The notes beneath the pieces are model-generated. The model saw nothing but the letters and a program-made list of their open reading frames with translations. It ran no database searches and was not told where the DNA came from. Made by a program: the position numbers and the translations under genes. A stretch of DNA of 64,000 nt from Streptomyces aurantiacus (lineage in GTDB: Bacteria; Actinomycetota; Actinomycetes; Streptomycetales; Streptomycetaceae), in the NCBI RefSeq assembly GCF_027107535.1, contig NZ_CP114283.1, positions 1,426,001-1,490,000 on the forward strand, given 5' to 3'. This document shows, one piece after another, positions 33,220-41,445 of the stretch. Every line of letters begins with the position of its first letter. The stretch's first letter is position 1.

Positions 33220-34419
33220 GTGCCCGATTCTCGTCGCATGGCACTTCGATCACCTTCACGGATCACGGCAGCTACCAGTGGACCGGGCCGCGGCCCGGTG
33301 TCCGACGGTCGTACGCGACACCGCCGTCGGCCCTGCCGCGGCGGGTCCCGGCGCCGACAGGCCTCGGCGGAGGCGCTGCGCCTGCGCGCGGAGACGCTGT
33401 TCGCCGAACGGACGAGAGTGCGCGGCGAGTTGCGGCACGGGCCACCGGCGACCGCGCGGGACGAGCCGATTGTGCAGGGCGAGCCGCGGGAGCCGCGCGT
33501 GCCGCACGTGCCGCGGTGGGCTCGGGCGGGTGGCGCTGACCCTGGGGGCGGATTCGGGGACGAAGGGGATGCCCCCGCTGGTGCTGGTGTCGGTGTCAGC
33601 GCTCGGGTCCGGGCCGGTGTGGTCACGGATGCTGAGGTGGTCACAGGCCCGGGCGGACGTGGCGACGAGGATCCGGCCGGGGCCGCCTGGCGGGAGCGGG
33701 CCGGGCTTGCAGTCCGAGAGCGGATGCCGCTGTGGCTGCAGTCCAGGTGTGGGCTTGAGCGGAGGAGCGTGGCCGCGCTCGCTGTGGTGCTGGTCGTCGC
33801 GGCCGTCTTCGCCGGGCAGCACTTCTGGTCGGGGCGGACCCAGCCCGTGCGGGCGCCGGAGGTCGTACGGGCCGCCGTTCCGTACGGGGAAGAGGGCGAG
33901 AACAGCCACAGGAATGCGTCCGGAGCCTCGGCCGCCGCACAGGGCCCAGCCCCCGCGGGCGCGGTCGGCACCGCGATCGTGGTGGACGTCAGCGGCAAGG
34001 TGCGTGAGCCCGGGATCCATCGGCTGCCGGCCGGTTCCCGGGTCGAGGACGCCCTGAAGGCCGCGGGCGGAGTGCGTCCTGGTACCGACACCGAGGGCCT
34101 CAACCGCGCGCGGTTCCTCGTGGACGGAGAGCAGGTGGTGGTCGGAGCTCCGGCGACGGTGGCGGGGCCCGGCGCGGCGGGAACCGCGGGTGGCACGGGT
34201 GGCACGGCAGCCGGGGGAGCCGCGTCCGCTCCGGTCGCCCTCAACACGGCCACCCTGGAGCAGCTGGACACACTGCCCGGCGTAGGCCCCGTACTCGCGC
34301 AGCACATCGTCGACTACCGCACCCAGCACGGCGGCTTCCGTTCGGTGGACGAGCTCCGTGAGGTGAACGGGATCGGCGACCGCCGATTCGCCGACCTACA
34401 AAATCTCGTGCGGCCATGA
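33220..34419 (+). CDS. comEA: ComEA family DNA-binding protein
   Basis: Helix-hairpin-helix protein of the DNA-uptake family, 399 aa. The N-terminal 180 residues are Arg/Gly/Pro-rich and cytoplasmic. One membrane helix follows (about 182-203, ALAVVLVVAAVFAGQHFW), then an SLBB domain (about 253-310, VVDVSGKVREPGIHRLPAGS) and a tandem HhH DNA-binding domain (about 341-398, LNTATLEQLDTLPGVGPVLA). GTG at 33220 follows GGGGATGGGG; ATG at 33238 is an alternative. The stop overlaps the comEC start by 4 nt. Streptomyces is not known to be naturally competent, so its role there is open. Confidence 0.92.
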   Translation: MPDSRRMALRSPSRITAATSGPGRGPVSDGRTRHRRRPCRGGSRRRQASAEALRLRAETLFAERTRVRGELRHGPPATARDEPIVQGEPREPRVPHVPRWARAGGADPGGGFGDEGDAPAGAGVGVSARVRAGVVTDAEVVTGPGGRGDEDPAGAAWRERAGLAVRERMPLWLQSRCGLERRSVAALAVVLVVAAVFAGQHFWSGRTQPVRAPEVVRAAVPYGEEGENSHRNASGASAAAQGPAPAGAVGTAIVVDVSGKVREPGIHRLPAGSRVEDALKAAGGVRPGTDTEGLNRARFLVDGEQVVVGAPATVAGPGAAGTAGGTGGTAAGGAASAPVALNTATLEQLDTLPGVGPVLAQHIVDYRTQHGGFRSVDELREVNGIGDRRFADLQNLVRP

Positions 34420-37367
34420 GGGGCCCCGTGATGCGTGGCGTGACAGGGGCGGGGCGGGCCTCTTCGGGATCAGGGCCAGGGTCAAGGCCGGGATCAAGGC
34501 TAGGACCGGGACCGGGACCGGGACCGGGACCGGGACCGGGACCGGGATCAGGGCCGGGACCGGGATCAGGGCCAGAGCCGGGGCCGGGGGCGAGGCGCTG
34601 GCAGGCTCCTGCGGGGCCTGGGAGACGGCAGACTGCCGCGGCCCCGGCGGCGCGCGGTCGAACCGTGTCCCGGGACTCCCGGTCGGCCGTGCACTCCGGC
34701 TCCGGCAGTCCGCTCGGTGCCGCGCACCCTCGTCAAGAAGGGCCGACGGACCTGCGGTTGGTGCCCCCGGCGCTGGCGGCGTGGGCGACGGCGGCGGTGA
34801 CGCTGGACGCACCCCCCGGGTGGGTCGCGGGCGTGGTGGCTGTCTGCGTGGCCGTGGCCGGTTGGCTGCTGGCCACAGGACGCGGCGGGGGCCGCGGTCA
34901 GGGCGAAGGCGCGCAGCTGCCCCGACCGGACGGAGAGGGAGACGGGGACGAGGACCGGGAGGGGGACGGTGACGAGGACCGGGAGGGGGACGGTGACGGT
35001 GACGTTGGTGGGAGCGGGAGTGGGAGAGGGAGCGGGGATGGGAGGGGGAGTGGGCGTCGGCCTGCCGGTTCCAGGCGGGTCCAGGGGCGGAGGTGGGGGC
35101 GCCGGTCTTCCTGGCCGAAGATCTCCGTAGCGGCCGTGCTGCTCTGTGTCGCGGCTGCGGCTGCCTCCGGAGGGCTGCACGGTGCCGATCTTCGCCGTGG
35201 CCCGATTCCGGAGTTGGCGCGACAGTACGCCCAGGTGACCGCCGAGGTGGAGGTCACCTCGGACCCACGGCTCACCCGGCCCCGGATCAGGGGGAACCAC
35301 GCCGCACCGACCGCGATCCTGCTCAACGCCGAGGTCCGGCATGTCGAGAAGCCGGACCGGACGGTGGCACGGACCCGGACGCCGGTGCTGCTGATCGTGG
35401 ACGCAGGTCAGCGGGTGGCCCGTGAGCGGGAGGGTTCGCCCTGGCTCTCCCTCCTGCCGTCCACCCGGCTTCGGGTGACGGCACGGGTCGTGCCCGCGCT
35501 CGGAGGCGGAGACCGGATCGCGGCGGTGCTGCGCGTGCGCGGCAGCGGGGCACCGAAGGTGGTCGGGCAACCGTCCGGCACGCAGCGGTTCGCCGGAGAG
35601 CTCCGGGGCGAACTGCGAGCGGCGACCGACGGGTTGGAGCCGGACGCGCGGGCGCTGCTGCCGGGCCTGGTGGTCGGGGACACCTCTCGGATCACTCCGG
35701 AGCTGGACGAGGCGTTCAAGGCGACCGATCTCACGCATCTCCTGGCGGTCAGCGGGGCCAACTTCACGATCGTGCTCGCCCTGCTCATCGGGCCGCCGGG
35801 CCGAGCCCAGCGGGTCGAGCGCCGCGGGCTGGCACCCCGGCTCGGGCTGCCGCTGCGGGCAACCGCTCTGTGCGGGGGCGCGCTCACGCTCGGCTTCGTG
35901 ATCGTGTGCCGACCGGACCCGAGTGTGCTGCGAGCCGCGGCCTGCGGAGCGATCGCCCTGCTGGCCATCGCCACCGGGCGCCGCAGATCACTGATCCCGG
36001 CGCTGGCCACAGCTGTGCTCGTGCTGGTGCTGTACGACCCCTGGCTGGCCCGGAGCTACGGCTTCCTGCTCTCGGTGCTCGCCACCGGGGCTCTGCTCAC
36101 ACTGGCCCCGCGGTGGAGTGCCGCACTCCAAAGGCGTGGGATGCCGGGGAGGTTGGCCGAGGCGTTGGCGGCCGCGGGTGCCGCGCAGGCGGTGTGCGCG
36201 CCGGTCGTCGCCGTCCTCTCCGCGCGGGTCAGTCTGGTGGCGGTGCCGTGCAATCTGCTGGTGGAGTTCGCGGTCGCGCCGGCCACGGTGCTGGGTTTCG
36301 CGGCGCTGGCCACGGCTCCGTGGGCGATGCCGGTCGCGAAGGCGATGGCATGGTACGCGAGTTGGCCCGCAGGGTGGATCGCGGACATCGCCCGCGCCGG
36401 GGCGGCCCTGCCGGGCGGAGGCGTGGACTGGCCGGGGAGCTGGACCGGCGCGTCGCTGCTCGCCTGCGCGATCACCGTCGCCGTGCTCGTCGGCCGGAGG
36501 CTGCTGCGGCACCCTTGGCTGTGCGGTGTCTGCGGAGTGCTGTTGCTGCTCGTGCTGGTGCAGCCGCCGCCTCTCACACGGGTGATCACGGGGTGGCCGC
36601 CGACCGCTTGGCGGTTCGCGATGTGTGACGTCGGTCAGGGCGACGCGACGGTGCTCGCGGCGGGCGACGGCAGCGGTGTGGTGGTCGACGCGGGACCGGA
36701 CCCCATGCTGGTCGACCGGTGCCTGCGTGCGCTCGGCATCACCCGTGTCCCACTCGTCGTGCTGACCCACTTCCACGCGGACCATGTGGCGGGGCTGCCG
36801 GGAGTGCTGCGCGGGCGTTCGGTGGGGGCGATCGAGACGACCGGGTTCGAAGAGCCACTGGACCAGGCCGAGTCCGTCCACCGGCAGGCGGCGGCCCGAC
36901 GCATCCCGGTGACGCGGGCGGTGGCGGGGGAGCAGCGTCGTACGGGGGGTCTCGACTGGCAGGTGCTGTGGCCGCCACCGAGTCCGGCTCCGGGACCGGA
37001 GGGCCCCAACGACGCGAGTGTCACTCTGCTCGTCCGTTCGGCCGGTCTGACGATGCTCATGCTCGGGGATCTCGAACCACCCGCCCAGCAGGCGTTGTTG
37101 AGATCGCCGGCCGGCGCCGCTCTGGAAGCCGTGGACGTGCTCAAGGTCGCCCACCACGGGTCGGCCTACCAGGACCCCGACCTCATACGCAGGGCGGCGC
37201 CGCGCCTCGCGTTGATCTCCTGCGGCGCCGACAATCCGTACGGGCACCCGGCCCCGAGCACGGTGGCTGCGCTGGAGGCAGGGGGCGCTCAGGTGCTGCG
37301 GACGGACGTGGACGGGGCGGTCGCGGTGGGAGGTGGAGACGATCACCTGCTGGTGACGCGAGACTGA
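34416..37367 (+). CDS. comEC: ComEC/Rec2 family membrane DNA channel protein
   Basis: A 983-aa polytopic membrane protein with a competence (ComEC) domain (about 410 onward, LLPGLVVGDTSRITPELDEA and LLAVSGANFTIV) and a C-terminal metallo-beta-lactamase domain (about 735-980: CDVGQGDATVLAAGDG, zinc motif THFHADHVAG, and KVAHHGSAYQDPDL). The N-terminus is expanded by simple repeats: a Gly-Pro run from a GGGACC hexamer array, and GDGDEDRE acidic repeats, so it is longer than most homologues. ATG 34416 overlaps the comEA stop, indicating coupling. Confidence 0.92.
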   Translation: MRGPVMRGVTGAGRASSGSGPGSRPGSRLGPGPGPGPGPGPGPGSGPGPGSGPEPGPGARRWQAPAGPGRRQTAAAPAARGRTVSRDSRSAVHSGSGSPLGAAHPRQEGPTDLRLVPPALAAWATAAVTLDAPPGWVAGVVAVCVAVAGWLLATGRGGGRGQGEGAQLPRPDGEGDGDEDREGDGDEDREGDGDGDVGGSGSGRGSGDGRGSGRRPAGSRRVQGRRWGRRSSWPKISVAAVLLCVAAAAASGGLHGADLRRGPIPELARQYAQVTAEVEVTSDPRLTRPRIRGNHAAPTAILLNAEVRHVEKPDRTVARTRTPVLLIVDAGQRVAREREGSPWLSLLPSTRLRVTARVVPALGGGDRIAAVLRVRGSGAPKVVGQPSGTQRFAGELRGELRAATDGLEPDARALLPGLVVGDTSRITPELDEAFKATDLTHLLAVSGANFTIVLALLIGPPGRAQRVERRGLAPRLGLPLRATALCGGALTLGFVIVCRPDPSVLRAAACGAIALLAIATGRRRSLIPALATAVLVLVLYDPWLARSYGFLLSVLATGALLTLAPRWSAALQRRGMPGRLAEALAAAGAAQAVCAPVVAVLSARVSLVAVPCNLLVEFAVAPATVLGFAALATAPWAMPVAKAMAWYASWPAGWIADIARAGAALPGGGVDWPGSWTGASLLACAITVAVLVGRRLLRHPWLCGVCGVLLLLVLVQPPPLTRVITGWPPTAWRFAMCDVGQGDATVLAAGDGSGVVVDAGPDPMLVDRCLRALGITRVPLVVLTHFHADHVAGLPGVLRGRSVGAIETTGFEEPLDQAESVHRQAAARRIPVTRAVAGEQRRTGGLDWQVLWPPPSPAPGPEGPNDASVTLLVRSAGLTMLMLGDLEPPAQQALLRSPAGAALEAVDVLKVAHHGSAYQDPDLIRRAAPRLALISCGADNPYGHPAPSTVAALEAGGAQVLRTDVDGAVAVGGGDDHLLVTRD
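34503..34550 (+). repeat. GGGACC hexanucleotide array in comEC
   Basis: About seven and a half head-to-tail copies of gggacc encode alternating Gly-Pro, followed by interrupted copies to about 34590. The period is a multiple of three, so slippage would change length without a frameshift. A separate 24-bp tandem duplication (gacgaggaccgggaggggga...) occurs near 34938-34990. Confidence 0.85.
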
Positions 37368-37371
37368 GGGT

Positions 37372-38199
37372 ATGAAACCCGCAAAGGTCGATGCCTACCT
37401 CCGCCGTATCGGCGTCACCCACCCCGCCTGGCCCACCGCCGACGTACTGCGCGAGCTCCAGTTGCGGCACCTGCTGACCGTGCCGTTCGAGAACCTGTCG
37501 ATCCACCTCGGTGAGGAGATCGTGCTGGAGGAGAAGCGGCTCCTGGACAAGTTGGTGGGCGCCCGCAGGGGCGGCTTCTGCTACGAACTGAACGGCGCGT
37601 TCGGCGCGTTGCTCAAGGCGCTGGGCTTCGACGTGACGCTGCTCGCGGGGCGCGTGTACGGGGAGAAGGAGCGGCTCGGGATTCCGTACGACCATCTGGC
37701 GCTGCGGGTCCGGACGGTGGACGGGGGCGACTGGCTGGCCGACGTCGGGTTCGGGGCGCACAGCCACTATCCGCTGGCCTTCGGGGAGCGGGGTGAGCAG
37801 ACGGACCCGGCCGGCACGTTCCGGGTGATCGTGGCCGGAGCGGATCCGGCCGGGGTCCGGGGGACCGCCGGAAAATTCGGGGATCTGGAAGTGGTGCGGG
37901 ACGGGAAGTCGCAGTACCGGCTGGAGACGCGTCCGCGGGTGCTCGGGGACTTCGCGGCCGGCGCCTGGTGGCACAGCACCTCGCCGGAGTCGCACTTCAC
38001 CCGGTCGCTGGTCTGCTCTCGGGTCACCGAGGACGGCGGGCGGACCACGCTCAGCGGGCGCACCCTCACGGTCACGGGCCCCGGCGGTGGCAAGGAGAAG
38101 ACGGAACTGGGCACGGACGAGGAGGTGCTGGAGGCGTACCGGGAGCGGTTCGGGGTGGTGCTGGATCGCGTCCCTGTGGTCCGGAACGGAGGTGTCTGA
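37372..38199 (+). CDS. Arylamine N-acetyltransferase
   Basis: Transfers acetyl from acetyl-CoA to arylamines or hydrazines, or serves as amide synthase in ansamycin pathways. The 275-aa protein has the Cys-His-Asp triad C70 (RRGGFCYELN), H108 (YDHLAL) and D124 (WLADVGFG), and VPFENLSIHLG near the N-terminus. No biosynthetic cluster surrounds it, so a housekeeping or xenobiotic role is more likely. The start is 4 nt after the comEC stop; GAGGG there is too close to be an ideal ribosome-binding site. Confidence 0.95.
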   Translation: MKPAKVDAYLRRIGVTHPAWPTADVLRELQLRHLLTVPFENLSIHLGEEIVLEEKRLLDKLVGARRGGFCYELNGAFGALLKALGFDVTLLAGRVYGEKERLGIPYDHLALRVRTVDGGDWLADVGFGAHSHYPLAFGERGEQTDPAGTFRVIVAGADPAGVRGTAGKFGDLEVVRDGKSQYRLETRPRVLGDFAAGAWWHSTSPESHFTRSLVCSRVTEDGGRTTLSGRTLTVTGPGGGKEKTELGTDEEVLEAYRERFGVVLDRVPVVRNGGV

Positions 38200-38371
38200 G
38201 GGAAGAACACAAGCGGAGCGGCCAATTCGGACCACCAGGATGTGATCCCAGCACATGTGCTGGTTTCCTGCGATGTAGTCGTGTCTTGCCTCGAAAGTCG
38301 CATCAGTGGTCGAATACCTCCTCAACAACGGCTGATTTCACAGCGTGTGTTGACGCGAGGGCGGGTCGCAG

Positions 38372-39253
38372 ATGGTCGGCAGCTGGCTGGGGAACCGTAC
38401 GAACCGGGCGCAGGCGGCGGGAAACCTCGCCGCGGTGCCGATGCCGGCCGGTGCCGGGGTGCTCGGCTGCCGGGTGCTGGATCCCGTCAACCAGCCGGTG
38501 CCGGAGGCGGAGTTCGTGGTCACGGACACCGCGGGTCGCCAAGTGGTCGCCGGAGGGCTGGATCCGTTCGGGTCCTTCCTGGTGACGCTCCCCGCCGGGG
38601 AGTACCGCCTCGCGGTCTCGGCCGAGGGATACGCCCCGTACCGGGCGAACGCCACGGTGGCGGAGAACGCGGTGGCCGCGCTCGGTGAGGTGACCCTGCG
38701 TCCCGCCCGGCCGCCCGCGCTGCCGGGTTTCGGGGACTGGGCGATCGAGCCGACCCATTCCTCGATCGGCTTCACCGCACGGCACATCGGGCTGGCGCGG
38801 GTGCGGGGCCGGTTCAACACCTTCGCGGGAATCGTGCGGATGGCCGAGAACGTGGAGAGGTCGGCCATGCACGTGGTGATCGACGCGGCGTCGATCGACA
38901 CCAACGTGAAGATGCGGGACGACCATCTGAAGTCCGCGGACTTCCTGGACGTGGACCGGTTTCCGACGCTGGAGTTCTACAGCGACCGGTTCACGCACCG
39001 GGGTGGCAGCCGGTGGGCGATCACCGGGGGGCTGTCCCTGCACGGCGTGACCCGGACGGTCACGCTCGACGCGGAGTATCTCGGCGTCGGCAACGGTATG
39101 GAGGGCGAGATGCGGGCAGCCTGCCGGGCCACCACGGAGTTGCGCCGCGACGACTTCACGGTGAGCTGGCAGACGATGCTCGCGCGGGGTATCGCCGTGG
39201 TCGGACCGAGCATCAGGGTCGACCTGGACGTGCAGATCGTCCCCAAGGGCTGA
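38372..39253 (+). CDS. YceI family protein with N-terminal carboxypeptidase-regulatory-like domain
   Basis: A 293-aa protein. Residues about 28-115 form a beta-sandwich repeat (GCRVLDPVNQPVPEAEF, GSFLVTLPAGEYRL), and about 123-292 a YceI lipid-binding lipocalin-like domain (WAIEPTHSSIGFTARHIGLA, RDDHLKSADFLDVDRFPTLE, GGLSLHGVTRTVTL). YceI proteins bind polyisoprenoid-type lipids. No signal peptide is evident, so it may be cytosolic. ATG 38372 is preceded by GAGGGCGGG. A 58-bp piece of the beta-sandwich coding part is duplicated exactly downstream at 39570-39627. Confidence 0.9.
   Translation: MVGSWLGNRTNRAQAAGNLAAVPMPAGAGVLGCRVLDPVNQPVPEAEFVVTDTAGRQVVAGGLDPFGSFLVTLPAGEYRLAVSAEGYAPYRANATVAENAVAALGEVTLRPARPPALPGFGDWAIEPTHSSIGFTARHIGLARVRGRFNTFAGIVRMAENVERSAMHVVIDAASIDTNVKMRDDHLKSADFLDVDRFPTLEFYSDRFTHRGGSRWAITGGLSLHGVTRTVTLDAEYLGVGNGMEGEMRAACRATTELRRDDFTVSWQTMLARGIAVVGPSIRVDLDVQIVPKG
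38447..38504 (+). repeat. 58-bp direct repeat, copy 1 (inside the YceI gene)
   Basis: Identical over 58 bases to 39570-39627 (starting gccggtgccggggtgctcgg). This copy encodes part of the GAGVLGCRVLDPVNQPVP segment. Confidence 0.95.
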
Positions 39254-39304
39254 CCGGGTTTCCGCTGTCTGCGGGCCCCGGTGCAGGGCGCTGCGCCGGT
39301 GCCG

Positions 39305-39317
39305 GAAAATGGCCGTG
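39305..39317 (+). promoter_or_regulatory. -10 box at leaderless spacing
   Basis: GAAAAT (39305-39310), 6 nt, then GTG at 39317. Confidence 0.5.
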
Positions 39318-39562
39318 TGAGCGATGTGAGACATGTACTGGTGCTGCCCGACCGCGGTGCCGCCGAGGAAGCGGCGCAGGCGCTGGGGGAGCGGTTCCGG
39401 CTCGACGAGGAGCCGCAGCTCGTTCGGGACGCCCTGGCCGGTGAGGACGACGCCGAGGACGCGCAGTGGCTGCTCGTGCTGCGGGACGAGGACGGGCGGC
39501 TCGACGCCCGGGAGCTGGACGAGTTCGTGGAGGAGTGGGACGGCTGGCGCGAGGAGCCGTGA
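39317..39562 (+). CDS. 81-aa acidic conserved protein
   Basis: Short, very acidic protein (SDVRHVLVLPDRGAAEEAAQ ... LDEFVEEWDGWREEP) of unknown function, with a ferredoxin-like beta-alpha-beta look. GTG at 39317 is exactly 6 nt after GAAAAT and has no ribosome-binding site, so the mRNA is probably leaderless. The second copy of the 58-bp repeat begins 8 nt after its stop codon. Confidence 0.78.
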   Translation: MSDVRHVLVLPDRGAAEEAAQALGERFRLDEEPQLVRDALAGEDDAEDAQWLLVLRDEDGRLDARELDEFVEEWDGWREEP

Positions 39563-39569
39563 CCGTCGT

Positions 39570-39627
39570 GCCGGTGCCGGGGTGCTCGGCTGCCGGGTGC
39601 TGGATCCCGTCAACCAGCCGGTGCCGG
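39570..39627 (+). repeat. 58-bp direct repeat, copy 2 (intergenic)
   Basis: Exact duplicate of 38447-38504, now non-coding and followed by a degenerating ccggtg run. It fills most of the gap before holA. Confidence 0.95.
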
Positions 39628-39704
39628 TAGCCGGTGCCGGTGCCGGTGACGCGGAGTCGTAGTCGTGGGCCGGTTGTCAGAGGTGCGTGGGATGCTTGGG
39701 CGCG

Positions 39705-40691
39705 ATGGCCAGGAACTCTGCACACGACAATCCGCTCGCCCCCGTCACGCTCGCAGTGGGACAGGAGGACCTCCTGCTCGACCGCGCCGTACGGGAGGTG
39801 GTGGTCGCCGCGCGTGCCGCCGACGCGGACACCGACGTACGGGACCTCACGCCGGACCAGTTGCAGCCGGGCACGCTCGCGGAGCTGACGAGTCCGTCGC
39901 TCTTCGCCGAGCGCAAGGTCGTCGTGGTGCGCAACGCGCAGGATCTGTCGGCCGACACGATCAAGGACGTGAAGGCGTACCTGAGCGCTCCGGCCGAGGA
40001 GATCACGCTCGTGCTGCTGCATGCCGGGGCCGCCAAGGGCAAGGGCCTGCTCGATGCCGCGCGCAAGGTGGGAGCACGGGAGATCGCCTGCCCCAAGATG
40101 ACGAAACCGGCGGACCGCCTGGCCTTCGTGCGCAGTGAGTTCCGTGCGCTGGGGCGGGCGGCGACACCGGAGGCGTGCCAGGCGCTCGTCGACTCGATCG
40201 GGAGCGAACTGCGGGAGCTGGCGTCCGCGGTGACCCAGCTCGTCGCGGACGTCGAGGGGACGATCGACGAGGCTGTCGTCGGGCGGTACTACACGGGCCG
40301 CGCGGAGGCCTCCAGCTTCACGGTGGCGGACCGGGCGGTCGAGGGACGGGCGGCGGAGGCGCTGGAGGCCCTGCGGTGGTCCCTGTCGACCGGGGTCGCC
40401 CCCGTCCTGATCACGAGCGCGCTGGCGCAGGGCGTGCGGGCCATCGGGAAGCTGTCATCGGCTCGCGGCGGGCGTCCGGCCGACCTGGCCCGGGAGCTGG
40501 GTATGCCGCCCTGGAAGATCGACCGGGTGCGGCAGCAGATGCGGGGGTGGACTCCCGACGCGGTCGCTGTCGCGCTGCAGGCGGTCGCGGAGGCCGACGC
40601 GGGTGTGAAGGGCGGTGGCGACGATCCCGAGTACGCGCTGGAGAAGGCCGTCGTCACGATCGCTCGCGCGGCCCGCTCGCGCCGCGGGTAG
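39705..40691 (+). CDS. holA: DNA polymerase III subunit delta
   Basis: Clamp-loader subunit that opens the beta sliding clamp. The 328-aa protein matches the HolA fold: PVTLAVGQEDLLLDRAVREV, ELTSPSLFAERKVVVVRNAQ, KMTKPADRLAFVRSEF, and the C-terminal PPWKIDRVRQQMRGW. ATG at 39705 (MARNSAHDNPLAPV) has no Shine-Dalgarno; a GATGCT hexamer at 39691-39696 lies 8 nt upstream, compatible with a near-leaderless transcript. It is convergent with rpsT, as in other actinobacteria. Confidence 0.95.
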   Translation: MARNSAHDNPLAPVTLAVGQEDLLLDRAVREVVVAARAADADTDVRDLTPDQLQPGTLAELTSPSLFAERKVVVVRNAQDLSADTIKDVKAYLSAPAEEITLVLLHAGAAKGKGLLDAARKVGAREIACPKMTKPADRLAFVRSEFRALGRAATPEACQALVDSIGSELRELASAVTQLVADVEGTIDEAVVGRYYTGRAEASSFTVADRAVEGRAAEALEALRWSLSTGVAPVLITSALAQGVRAIGKLSSARGGRPADLARELGMPPWKIDRVRQQMRGWTPDAVAVALQAVAEADAGVKGGGDDPEYALEKAVVTIARAARSRRG

Positions 40692-40752
40692 CAGCCACCG
40701 GTCGGCGATGTGCGCCGCCGGTCGTCGACGGTGCCGAATGCCGGATGCCGAA

Positions 40753-40794
40753 AGCCCCGGTCACCCGCCCCCGAAGGGGTGGTGGGCCGGGGCT
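40753..40794. terminator. Bidirectional terminator between holA and rpsT
   Basis: AGCCCCGG (40753-40760) pairs with CCGGGGCT (40787-40794), with further G/C pairing inside. An additional GACTCGTA/TACGAGTC pair lies at 40809-40848. Confidence 0.75.
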
Positions 40795-40947
40795 CGGTTC
40801 AAGCTGGGGACTCGTACCCGCGTGGCGAACGCAGGTCGCGTACGAGTCGGGTCGCCGGTCGGGAGCGGATGAGAGAGGGCCCGCTCAGGTCCTTCCGGCA
40901 TTCGAATCAAGTGAGTGCGGGGCCGTGGCCCGGCACTCGGCAGAGGT

Positions 40948-41214
40948 TCAGCCCTTGAGGGTGGCGACCTTGGAAGCAAGCGCCGACTTCTTGTTGGCGG
41001 CCTGGTTCTTGTGGATGACGCCCTTGGAGACGGCCTTGTCCAGCTTCCGCGACGCCTCGCGCGCGGCAACCGTGGCCTTCTCGACGTCACCCGCGGCAGC
41101 GGCCTCGCGGGCCTTGCGGATCGCGGTCTTCAGCGAAGACTTGACGGCCTTGTTGCGCAGCCGAGCCTTCTCGTTGGTCTTGATCCGCTTGATCTGGGAC
41201 TTGATGTTCGCCAC
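40948..41214 (-). CDS. rpsT: 30S ribosomal protein S20
   Basis: Primary 16S rRNA-binding protein of the small subunit. The 88-aa lysine/arginine-rich helical protein starts [20 protein letters not shown] and ends [19 protein letters not shown] start at 41214 has AGAAGG 8 nt upstream on the minus strand. Transcribed from its own promoter and divergent from lepA. Confidence 0.98.
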   Translation of the reverse strand: MANIKSQIKRIKTNEKARLRNKAVKSSLKTAIRKAREAAAAGDVEKATVAAREASRKLDKAVSKGVIHKNQAANKKSALASKVATLKG

Positions 41215-41326
41215 GAATGAGCCTTCTCAGGTTCAGGCACACGAGACTGAACGTCTCGCGCACCGGTGATTTCTCTTCTAATTTCCTGCGTGTCCCGTGC
41301 AGAGAGGGCATGAGACACAGCTGCCC

Positions 41327-41356
41327 AGATTAGCAGTCGCCCTCCGGACGGCCCAA
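41327..41356 (-). promoter_or_regulatory. rpsT promoter
   Basis: On the minus strand: TTGGGC (41356-41351), 18-nt spacer, TAATCT (41332-41327). The leader would be about 105 nt. Confidence 0.5.
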
Positions 41357-41445
41357 ACCGGTCGCATGCCCCCGCCCGTGGGACCATGGAGCCTACGTAT
41401 CGATCCGACCCGAGGCGACAGGCGCCTCAAGAGACAGGACCCTGC

